From positions 32,465,496-32,529,495 of the forward strand of contig CM070900.1 of the NCBI GenBank assembly GCA_036417435.1: 64,000 bases of DNA. Reading direction: 5' to 3'. Below the pieces are notes generated by a model, which saw only the letters and a list, made by a program, of their open reading frames with translations, was not told where the DNA came from and made no database searches. This DNA comes from Inia geoffrensis (Eukaryota; Chordata; Mammalia; Artiodactyla; Iniidae). This document shows positions 34,719-45,094 of this stretch, piece after piece (position 1 is the first letter of the stretch; the number at the start of each line of letters is the position of its first letter). Made by a program: the position numbers and the translations under genes.

Positions 34719-37700
34719 ATGGGAATAGGAACATACATATCGATAATTACCTTAAATGTAAATGGACTAAATGCTCCCACCAAAAGACCCAGATTGGATG
34801 AATGGATACAAAAACAAGACCCAGATATATGCTGTCTACAAGAGACCCACTTCAGACCTAGAGACACATACAGACTGAAAGTAAGGGGATGGAAAAAGAT
34901 ATTCCATGCAAATGGAAACCAAAAGAAAGCTGGAGTAGCAATTCTCATATCAGACAAAATAGACTTTAAAATAAAGACTATTACAAGAGACAAAGAAGGA
35001 CACTACATAATGATTAAGGGATCGATCCAAGAAGATATAACAATTGTAAATATTTATGCACCTAACACAGGAGCACCTCAATACATAAGGCAAAAACTAA
35101 CAGCCATAAAAGGGGAAATCGACAGTAATACATTCATAGTAGGGGACTTCAACACCCCACTTTCACCAATGGACAGATCATCCAAAATGAAAATAAATAA
35201 GGAAACACAAGCTTTAAATGATACATTAAACAAGATGGACTTAATTTACATTTATAGGACACTCCATCCAAAAACAACAGAATACACATTTTTCTCAAGT
35301 GCTCATGGAACATTCTCCAGGATAGATCATATCTTGGGTCACAAATCAAGCCTTGGTAAATTTAAGAAAATTGAAATTATATCAAGTATCTTTTCCGACC
35401 ACAACGCCATGAGACTAGATATCAATTACAGGAAAAGATCTGTAAAAAATACAAACACATGGAGGCTAAACAATACACTACTCAATAATGAAGTGATCAC
35501 TGAAGAAATCAAAGAGGAAATAAAAAATACCTAGAAACAAATGACAATGGAGACACAATGACCCAAAACCTATGGGATACAGGAAAAGCAGTTCTAAGAG
35601 GGAAGTTTATAGCAATACAAGCCCACCTTAAGAAGCAGGAAATATCTCGAATAAACGACCTAACCTTACACCTAAAACAATTAGAGAAAGAAGATCAAAA
35701 AAACCCCAAAGTTAGCAGAAGGAAGGAAATCATAAAAATCAGATCAGAAATAAATGAAAAAGAAATGAAGGAAACAATAGCAAAAATCAATAAAACTTCT
35801 TTGAGAAGATAAACAAAATAGATAAACCATTAGCCAGACTCATCAAGAAAAAAAGGGAGAAGACTCAAATGAATAGAATTAGAAATGAAAAAGGACAAGT
35901 AACAACTGACACTGCAGAAATAAAAATGATCATGAGAGATTACTACAAGCAACTCTATGCCAACAAAATGGACAACCTGGAAGAAATGGACATATTCTTA
36001 GAAATGCACAAAGTACCATGACTGAATCAGGAAGAAATAGAAAATATGAACAGACCAATGACAAACACTGAAATTGAAACTGTGATTAAAAATCTTCCAA
36101 CAAACAAAAGCCCAGGACCAGATGGCTTCACAGGCGAATTCTATCAAACATTTAGAGAAGAGCTAACACCTATCCTTCTCAAACTCTTCCAAAACATAGC
36201 AGAGGGAGGAACACTCCCCAGTTCCTTCTACAAGGCCACCATCACCTTGATACCAAAACCAGACAAGGGTGTCACAAAGAAAGAAAACTACAGGCCAATA
36301 TCACTGATGAACATAGATGCAAAAATCCTCAACAAAATACTAGCAAACAGAATGCAACAGCACATTAAAAGGATCATACACCATGATCAAGTGGCGTTTA
36401 TTCCAGGAATGCAAGGATTCTTCAATATACGCAAATCTATCAATGTGATAAACCATATTAACAAATTGAAGGAGAAAAACCATATGATCATCTCAATAGA
36501 TACAGAGAAAGCTTTTGACAAAATTCAACACCCATTTATGATAAAAACCCTCCAGAAAGTAGGCATAGAGGGAGCTTTCGTCAACATAATAAAGGCCATA
36601 TATGACAAGCCCACAGCCAACATTATCCTCAATGGTGAAAAACTGAAAGCATTTCCACTAAGATCAGGAACAAGACAAGGTTGCCCACTCTCACCACTCT
36701 TATTCAACATGGTTTTGGAAGTTTTAGCCACAGCAATCAGAGAAGAAAAGGAAATAAAAGGAATCCAAATTGGAAAAGAAGAAGTAAAGCTGTCACTGTT
36801 TGCAGATGACATGATACTATACATAGAGACTCCTAAAGATGCTACCAGAAAACTAATAGAGCTAATCAATTAATTTGGTAAAGTAGCAGGATACAAAATT
36901 AATGCATAGAAATCTCTGGCATTCCTATATACTAGTGATGAAAAATCTGAAAGTGAAATCAAGAAAACACTCCCATTTACCATTGCAACAAAAATAATAA
37001 AATACCTAGGAATAAACCTACCTAGGGAGACAAAAGACCTGTATGTAGAAAATTATAAGACACTGATGAAAGAAATTAAAGACGATACCAATAGATGGAG
37101 AGCTATACCATGTTCTTGGATTGGAAGAATCAACATTGTGAAAATGACCCTACTACCCAAAGCAATCTATAGATTCAATGCAATCCGTATCAAACTGCCA
37201 CTGGCATTTTTCAAAGAACTAGAACAAAAAATTTCACAATTTGTATGGAAACACAAAAGACCCCGAATAGCTAAAGCAATGTTGAGAACGAAAAACGGAG
37301 CTGGAGGAATCAGGCTCCCTGACTTCAGACTATACTACAAAGCTACAGTAATGGAGACAATATGGTACTGGCACAAAAACAGAACGATAGATCAGTGGAA
37401 CAGAATAGAAAGCCCAGAGGTAAACCCACGCACATATGGACACCTTATCTTTGATAAAGGTGGCAGGAATATACAGTGGAGAAAGGACAGCCTCTTCAAT
37501 AAGTGCTGCTGGGGATACTGGACAGCTACATGTAAAAGTATGAGCTTAGATCACTCCCTAACACCATACACAAAAATAAGCTCAAAATGGATTAAAGACC
37601 TAAATGTAAGGCCAGAAACTATCAAACTCTTAGAGGAAAACATAGGCAGAACACTCTATGACATAAATCACAGCAAGATCCTTTTTGACCCACCTCCTAG

Positions 37701-38523
37701 AGAAATGGAAATAAAAACAAAAATAAACAAATGGGACCTAATGAAACTTCAAAGCTTTTGCACAGCAAAGGAAACCATAAACAAGACCAAAAGACAACCC
37801 TCAGAATGGTAGAAAATATTTGCAAATGAAGCAACTGAGAAAGGATTAATCTCCAATATTTACAAGCAGCTCATGCAGCTCAATAACAAAAAAACAAACA
37901 ACCCAATCCAAAATTGGGCAGAAGATCTAAATAGACATTTCTCCAAAGAAGATATACAGACTGCCAACAAACACATGAAAGAATGCTCAACATCATTAAT
38001 CATTAGAGAAATGCAAATCAAAAGTACAATGAGATATCATCTCACAACAGTCGGAATGGCCATCATCAAAAAATCTAGAAACAATAAATGCTGGAGAGGG
38101 TGTGGAGAAAAGGGAACCCTCTTGCACTGCTGGTGGGAATGTGAATTGGTTCAGCCACTGTGGAGAACAGTATGGAGGTTCCTTAAAAAACTAAAAATAG
38201 AACTACCATATGACCCAGCAATCCCATTACTGGGCATATACCCTGAGAAAACCAAAATTCAAAAAGAGTCATGTACCAAAATGTTCATTGCAGCTTTATT
38301 TACAATAGCCCAGAGATGGAAACAACCTAAGTGCCCATTGTCAGATGAATGGATAAGGAAGATGTGGCACATATACACAATGGAATATTACTCAGCGTTA
38401 AAAAGAAACGAAATTGAGCTATTTGTAATGAGGTGGACAGACCTAGAGTCTGTCATACAGAGTGAAGTAAGTCAGAAAGAGAAAGACAAATACCGTATGC
38501 TAACACATATATATGGAATTTAA
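34719..38523 (+). pseudogene. L1 ORF2 (endonuclease and reverse transcriptase), broken
   Basis: ORF2p nicks target DNA and reverse-transcribes RNA. The first 271 codons are open and include the endonuclease residues expected from the family: 'NVNGLN', 'LQETHF', 'YAPN', 'VGDFNTPL', 'RIDHIL' and 'SDHNAM'. A one-base deletion near 35522 gives a stop at 35532-35534. A 10-nt deletion near 35796 shifts the frame again. In-frame stops follow at 36019 (TGA), 36871 (TAA), 36907 (TAG) and 37810 (TAG). The reverse-transcriptase core ('[11 protein letters not shown]') and the cysteine-rich segment ('[19 protein letters not shown]') are otherwise well kept. Total span is close to the usual 1,270-1,280 codons. 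Confidence 0.95.
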
Positions 38524-38736
38524 GAAAAAAAAGGGGTAAGACAGGAATAAAGACACAGACCTACTGGAGAACGGACTTGAGGATATGGGGAGGGGGAGGG
38601 GTGAGCTATGAGAGGGCGAGGGAGGGGCATGGACATATATATACTAACAAACGTAAGGTAGATAGCTAGTGGGAAGCAGCCGCTTGGCACAGGGATATCG
38701 GCTTGGTGCTTTGAGACTGCCTGGAGGAGTGGGATC

Positions 38737-38768
38737 GGGAGGGAGGGAGGGAGGGAGGGAGGGAGGGA
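38737..38768 (+). repeat. (GGGA)8 tract in the L1 3' UTR
   Basis: Eight perfect GGGA units lie in the purine-rich part of the element E 3' UTR. L1 3' UTRs in several mammals carry a G-rich tract able to form G-quadruplexes. Here that tract appears expanded: the corresponding part of the nested L1 near 24425 has only two to three units. Confidence 0.93.
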
Positions 38769-38910
38769 GACGCAAGAGGAAAGAAATATGTGAACGTGTG
38801 TATATGTATAACTGATTCACTTTGCTATAAAGTAGAAACTGACACAGCATTGTAAAACAATTATATATACCCCAATAAAGATGTTAAAAAAGAAAAAAAA
38901 AGAATCAATG

Positions 38911-39835
38911 ACTCAGAGCTTTTGAAATTTTAGAATGTTAACTTCTTACCTTGTCATCTTTAGGTGATATGAAGTACTGGGGGCAATGCTCATTGTTCGG
39001 TTTCTCTGGCTTTGGAAATTATTCCCATTAAGAATTCGTGTTTTCTTCAAAGTGTGGGCATGATTCAGACAGACTTATATCACCTGCTGGCTCATGTTCT
39101 TTATTAATTCCTATCAAAATAATTTTATGTTTTCAGCACATGATTGGGTACCAAGACTACTGCTGAGCTGCTGAAAAGGAAACAGGACATTTAGGATGGA
39201 ACAGTGTGTCAGCAACAGCTGCTGAAGCCTGATATGTAGAGTCTGTTAGTTAGGCAAGTGGCAAAAAGCAGCATTTATCAAGAGCATTTATCCTGTGCGG
39301 GGGTGGGGGGGTGGGGAGGGGAGGAACACACGGGAGACAGTAGTGTTTTACTGATCTGTGGGAAGTTTATTTTTCCATTCTGCAATGTTAATCAATTTCT
39401 TAAATAAAGCAAAAGTATCAGTATTGATATTCCTCATGATGGTTTAAGTTTTCTAGGACAACAGAGGTATCATATTGATGTTACAATAACACAAATCCCA
39501 CACTTGATTGTGTTTATCACATTCACTGGTGGTTTTTGGTTGCTAGAATTAATCCCTCACTGTGGAAAAGATGTTTTCAAGATGTTTGGTTTAGGGCTGC
39601 TAAATTAGAAGGATATAAAGGACTTTTTATTTCATTTTCCCTTGGTTGTAATAGACATTTTGTGATCACAGAAAGTCGAGAAAGGAAAGTGGAAACACAA
39701 AAGCAACAGAGCATTAAAAAGCAAAACAAAACTGACCACTTTTAGTCTATGTTATATAACAGTATATTTATGAATGGTTTATTTCATCATTACTATCTAT
39801 TTATGATAGTTATAATACTTATTTAAAATATCACA
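38911..39835. other. Unique sequence, no gene recognised
   Basis: Includes a G-rich run at about 39297-39325. No domain-bearing frame or repeat was recognised. Confidence 0.45.
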
Positions 39836-42570
39836 GGAGGCAGTTCAACATGGTGTTGTAGGAAGATCCTGAACTCACCTCCTACCATAGAAACAACAAA
39901 TCTGCAACTACATATGAAAATATTCTCTTGGCAAAAGACCTGAAAACTGAACAGCACTTCCACAGCAAAGGATGAAAGGGCCACATGAAAAGATGCAAGG
40001 GTAGAAGAGTCAGAGACATGGTGTCAGCAAAAATCTCACTTCCAGCGTGGCCACCCACAGTCAAGAGGGATCTCACAAATACAAGGCATCTCCCTGAGGA
40101 GCGAGGGGTTTATGCCCCATATCAGGTGCCCCACCCTCGAGATGTACACCAGAGAGATGAGCCCCCAAAATATCTGGCTTTGAAACCAAAGGACGTTAGA
40201 TCCAGCAGCATCATAGGTCTGTAGGGAATGGAGATTTCTGTCTTACAGGGCTTGCATACAAGCTCACTCACCCTGGGGCCCAGTACAAAGCAGCAATTTG
40301 AAAAGTGCCTGTGCTGTACGTGAAGGAGATTCACTTGCTAATCTTAAAGCATCTGCCAGAGGGGAAGGAGTCTGCTGGATTCTCTCAAGGTATAAAGGTG
40401 CTAGTGGGCGTCGCTGTTTGGCATTCTCCCTCGGACTTGCCAGCTCCAGTGGGTGCACCCTCCTCCTGAGATCTCCCTGAAGCTGGCAGGCGTGTGCAGC
40501 CCCCACAGGGGCCACTCCTTGAGCGCCTAGCTCTGGTGACCAGGGGTGCTTACATTTCTGGGCCCCATGTGTATGAAAGAATCCTAAAGACAGTTGGTGG
40601 GCTACCACCCCCAGGGCACAGCACAAACACCAGGCTGAAACACCCCCCCAGTCTTCCTGTGAAAAGGCCTATTTACTTGTCCTGCAGCTTCAGTCTGAGG
40701 GGCAGGTTTCCCGTTGACCTCATAGCTTGAGGCTACAGAAGTGCTCCCAGGGAATGTAGGCCAGGGGATGCCCTCTTTGCACTCTTACTTGGCCTCACTA
40801 CAGATTTCCAGATCCTCTCAGACAGGAGTGCATACGCTCATCTGGAGCCCTGACATTTTCAGCTGTTGCTAAGGGGACACCTCCAGATTGCCTGACTTGG
40901 ATGTCAGCAGGGTCTACAATTGTGGTCCCACAGTACCGTATACACTTGTATACCTTAAGCTGCTGCCTGAGGGGTTTAGCTTCCAATCAGCATGAACTAA
41001 TTGCTGACTGAGGTCTTTCCCTCTGGAACACTCAAAGGTCTTGGCACATGCTCAACAACTGAGACCTATCAAAAACAAAGCAAGCTGCGGATACTATCAC
41101 AAAGGTTTCAGAGGCCACCATGAGCTAGGGCAAGGTTACACAGTAAGGTTCATCTCCTACAAAAGTCTCCTCCTTTAAGAATGAGGAGTGCTAGTTGTTT
41201 CCCTCATACATAGAAACAAACACAGAGAGTCAAACGAAAAAAGAAGACAGAGGCATATGTTCCAAATGAAAGAAGAATAAAACCCCAGGAGAAAAGTTAC
41301 TGAATCAGAGGTAAGCAATTTACATGATAAATTTACATGATAAAGAGTTCAAAATAATACTCACCACACTGGAAGGAAGAATGGATGAACACAGAACTTC
41401 AACAAAGATAGAAAATAAAAGAAAGTACCAAAAATAAGTGACCGAGCTGGAGAATGCAATAGGTGAACTGAAAAAAAAAATACACTAGAGGGGTCAACAG
41501 CAGACTAGATGAAACAGAAAATATATCAATGATCGGTAAGACAGGATAGTGGAACTCACCTAAACAGAGCAGCATAAAGAAAAAAGAATGTTAAAAGGTG
41601 AAGATAGATTAAGGACCTATGGGACAACATCAAGCAGAATAATATTCACATTATAGGGGTCCCGGAAGGAGAAGAGAGAAAGAAAGGAGCAGAATGATTT
41701 GAAGAAATAATGGCTGAAAACTTCTCTAATCTGAGAAGAAAACAGACATCCAGATGCAGGAAGCCCAGAGAGTTCCAAACAAACAACATCAACGCAAAGA
41801 GAGTCATACCAAGACACATTATAATTAAAATGTGAAAAGTTAAAGAGAGAATCTTAAAAGCAATAAGACAAAAACAACTTGTTATATGTACAAGAGAACC
41901 ACCACAATACTATAAGCAGATTTCTCATCATACACTTTGCAGCCCAGAAGGGAATGGCAGGATATATTCAAAGTGCCCAAAGGAAAAAGTTCAGTCAAGA
42001 ATACCCTTCAAGGTTATCACCGAGACTTAAGGAAGAGATAAAGAGATTTCCAGGCAAACAAAATCTAAAGGAGTTCATTATCACTAAACTGGCCTTATAA
42101 AAAATGTTAAAGGGACTTTAAACTGAAGAGAAAGGGCACTAATTTGTAATAAGAAAACATGTGAAAGTAAAAATCTCACTTGTAAAGGTAAATATATAGT
42201 AAAAATAGTGGATTAATGACTTATAAAGATAGTATAAATGTTGAAATAAAAAATTAGTAAAAATAACTAATTATAATAATTACTTAAGGGATACACAAAA
42301 TAAAAAGATATAAAATGTGACATCAAAACAAAATGTGGCTGGGGGCAGTAAAAATGTGGAGTTTCAGAATCCATTCAAACTGATTTGCTATTAATATAAA
42401 ATAGACTGCAATATATATAGGATGTTATATTAGCCTCATAGTAACCACAAAGCAAAAATTTATAGTAGACACACAAAAGATAATGAAAGGAATCTAAGCA
42501 TAACATGATAGAAAGTCATCAAGCCACAATGGAAGAAAGTAAGAGAAAAAGAAACAAACATCTCTTGCTT
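39836..42570 (+). mobile_element. L1 element F, 5' half (old type)
   Basis: Starts near 'ggaggcagttcaacatggtg', followed by a long old-style L1 5' UTR to about 41230. A badly decayed ORF1 (about 41240-42118) follows, recognisable by 'ttataggggtcccggaagga' and 'gcagcccagaagggaatggc', and then an AT-rich spacer before ORF2. The ORF2 start and about 60 percent of ORF2 that should follow are absent. It resembles element H in its 5' UTR and ORF1. Confidence 0.78.
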
Positions 42571-42599
42571 TTTTTTCATTTAAAAGGACATTCTAGTCC

Positions 42600-42732
42600 T
42601 GGAACAGTAGTGGAAAGCTTTTTTTAAATTGATTTACAATGTTGTATTAGTTTCAGGTATATAGTAAAGTTATTGTTATACATATATATTTCCTTTTCAG
42701 ATTCTTTTCCATTGTAGGTTATCATTCTCTTG
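42600..42732 (-). mobile_element. Short reversed L1 3' end inside element F
   Basis: A T run at about 42618 leads into 'aaattgatttacaatgttgt' and 'ttagtttcaggtatatagta', and then 'cagattcttttccattgtag'. These are reverse-strand L1 3' UTR motifs also seen at the ends of elements A, B and G. It is either a very short truncated L1 insertion or part of a rearrangement that removed the ORF2 interior of element F. Confidence 0.7.
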
Positions 42733-42737
42733 TGTTT

Positions 42738-44950
42738 TTTAAACATTAACAATGAAATATCAGAAAGGAATTAAGAAAACAACCCCATTTGCAACTGCAT
42801 CAAAAAGAATAAAATATCTAGGAATAAATTTAACCAAGAAGGTGAAAGACCTGTATACTTAAATTTATAAGACACTGATGAAAGAAACTGTAGCAGACAC
42901 AAATAAATGGAAAGATATTCCATGCTCATGGATTGGAAGAATTAACATTGTTAAAATGCCCATATTACACAAAGCAATCTACAGATTCTGTTCAGTCCCT
43001 ATCAAAATACCAATAGCATTTTTCACAAAATAGAACAATCCTAAAATTCGTATGGAACCACAAAAGATCCTGAATAACTAAAACAATCTCGAGAAAGAAG
43101 AACAAAACTGGAGGCATCATGCTCTGTGATTTCAAACTATATTACAAAGCTATAGTAATCCGAAAAGTATGGTATTGGCATGAAAACAGACACATAGGTA
43201 AATGGAACATAATAGAGATCCCAGAAATAAACCTGCACATATATGGTCAATTAATTTTCAACAAAGGAGGCAAAAATATACAATGGGGAAAGGAGAGCCT
43301 GTTCAATAGATCGTTTTGGGAAAACTGGCCAGCTACATGCCAAAGAATGAAACTGGACCACTATCTTTCATATCTTCCATGTGTATCACCACACACAAAA
43401 ATTAACTCAAAATGTATTACAGACTTGAACATAAGACGTGAATCCATAAAACTTCTAGAAGAAAACATAGGTGGTAAGCTCCTTGACACTGGGCTTGGCG
43501 ATGTTTTATTTTTGATAGGACTCCATAGATAAGGGCAAAAAAGGCAAAAATAAACAAATGAGACTACGTCAAACTAAAAAGCTTCTGCAAAGTGAAGGAA
43601 AAGAAAACAAAACAGCAAACTATTGAATGAAGAAAGATATTCATAGATTATATCAGATAAGGGGTTAACATCCCAAGTATATAAAGAACTCTACAACTCA
43701 ATAACAAAACACAAACAATCAGAGTTAAAAATGGGCAGAGGATCTGAATAGACGTTTTTCCACAGGAGATCTAAAGACATCCATCAGGCATATGAAAGAT
43801 GCTTAACATCACTAATCATTAGGGAAATACAAATCAAAGCCACAATGAGTTATCGCCTCGTAAAGGAGATAGCACTTTCACAAGAGACAAATGTTGAGTC
43901 ACTGTGTTGTACATCTGAGATATGTTGTATATCAGTTATACATCAGTAAAAATCATGTAGGTGTGCATTTTTTAAAGCCTTTCTTTAAATCAGATTTTCA
44001 TACCAGAGATCACTACATAGTGAACTACCTACTACCATTTCCCATTCCACTCTTGCTTCTCAAGGTAATCAGACCCACCCTTATTGTGCCTTCTGCCAAA
44101 TTAAGAATACCTGTCAGAACACTTATTATAAAAAAGACGAAAAGTAGGAAGGATTGGTGTGGAGAAAATGGAAACCTTGTGCACTGTTTGTAGAACTGTA
44201 AATTGGTTCAGCCACTATGGAAAGCAGTATGGAGGTGTCCTAAAAAACTAAAACTAGAACTGCCATATAAAACAGCAATTCCACTTTTGGGTATTTATGC
44301 AAAGAAATGAAAACAACAATACAAAAATATATGCATCCCTGTGTTCATTGCAACATTATCTACAATTGCCAAGATTTGGAAACAATCTATGCGTCCATCA
44401 AAAGATGAATAGATAAAGAAGATGTGGTAAATATATATAATAGAATACTACTCAGCCATAATAAAAAATGAAATCTTGCCATTTGTGACAACATGAATGG
44501 ACCTTGAGGGTCTTATTCTATAGTGAAATAAGTCAGGCAGAAAAAGACAAATACTTTATGATTTCACTTATATGTGGAATCTAAAAATTAAAAGAAACAA
44601 AACAAAATTTATAGATACAGAACACAGAATGGTGGCTGCTTGAGGAGAGGGAATTAAGAGGTACAAACTGCTAGCTATGACATAACTAAGTAATGGCAAT
44701 GTAATTTACAGCATGGTGACTACAGGCAATAATACTGTATTGCAAATGTGAAAGTTGCTAAGAAAGTAAATCTTAAAAGTTCTCATCACAAGGAAAAACA
44801 ATTTTTGGTAACTTTGTATGGTGACTTTTGGTAAAATGATTTATTGTGATCATTTCACAAAGTATACAAATGTTGAATCATTATGTTGTACATGTGAAAC
44901 TAATGTATGTTAACATGATATTTTAAAAACTGAAGTATAATTAAGTGTGT
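42738..44950 (+). mobile_element. L1 element F, 3' half with an internal intrusion
   Basis: ORF2 is picked up at 'aacaatgaaatatcagaaagg' and continues through the thumb ('[20 protein letters not shown]' near 43122) into the cysteine-rich segment. At 43861 it is interrupted by about 250 nt that are not ORF2. It resumes at 44111 with 'ctgtcagaacacttattat' and runs through the C-terminus and 3' UTR to about 44950. Whether it and 39836-42570 came from one insertion is likely but not proven. Confidence 0.82.
43862..44110 (+). repeat. Displaced copy of the element F 3' junction (copy 1)
   Basis: This segment matches 44830-45094 over its length: the last part of the L1 3' UTR ('acaaatgttgagtcactgtg') followed by about 150 nt of apparently non-L1 DNA ending 'ccaaattaagaatac'. 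The two copies differ at roughly one position in six in the non-L1 part, so the duplication is old. It sits inside ORF2 between sequences that are adjacent in other L1 copies. Confidence 0.85.
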
Positions 44951-45094
44951 ATTTTTGAAAGTCTTTCTTTAAATCAGAGTTTCCTACCAGAGATCACTCT
45001 ATACTAAGCTATCTACTAGCAATTCTCATTCCATTCCTGCTACTCAAGTTAACCACACCCACCCCCATTGTGTCCCCTGCCAAATTAAGAATAC
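44830..45094 (+). repeat. Element F 3' end and flank (copy 2, probable original)
   Basis: Here the same L1 3' UTR end and flanking sequence occur in the expected place, directly downstream of ORF2 and its 3' UTR. The flank includes 'ctttctttaaatcagagttt' and 'accagagatcactct'. It is taken as the source because of this position. Confidence 0.8.

Larger units (their letters stand above)
33156..38899 (+). mobile_element. L1 element E, near full-length, inactive
   Basis: The element has a 5' UTR (33156-33771), ORF1 (33772-34660), a 58-nt spacer, ORF2 (34719-38523), a 3' UTR with AATAAA at 38874-38879, and an A-rich tail. It is bounded by the identical 11-nt duplication 'aagaatcaatg' at 33145-33155 and 38900-38910, with a TT/AAGA target. 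At about 5.7 kb it is only slightly short of usual mammalian L1 length. The 5' UTR, about 0.6 kb, may be truncated. Both reading frames are broken, so the element cannot move on its own. The shared 3' UTR type with elements G and the nested L1 suggests one fairly young subfamily. Confidence 0.96.

Noticed and set aside
39836..41230. A GC-richer island with several frames (40264-40730) that might be an exon
   Set aside because: It shares its arrangement with the 5' UTR of element H and is followed by a decayed L1 ORF1 in the same orientation.
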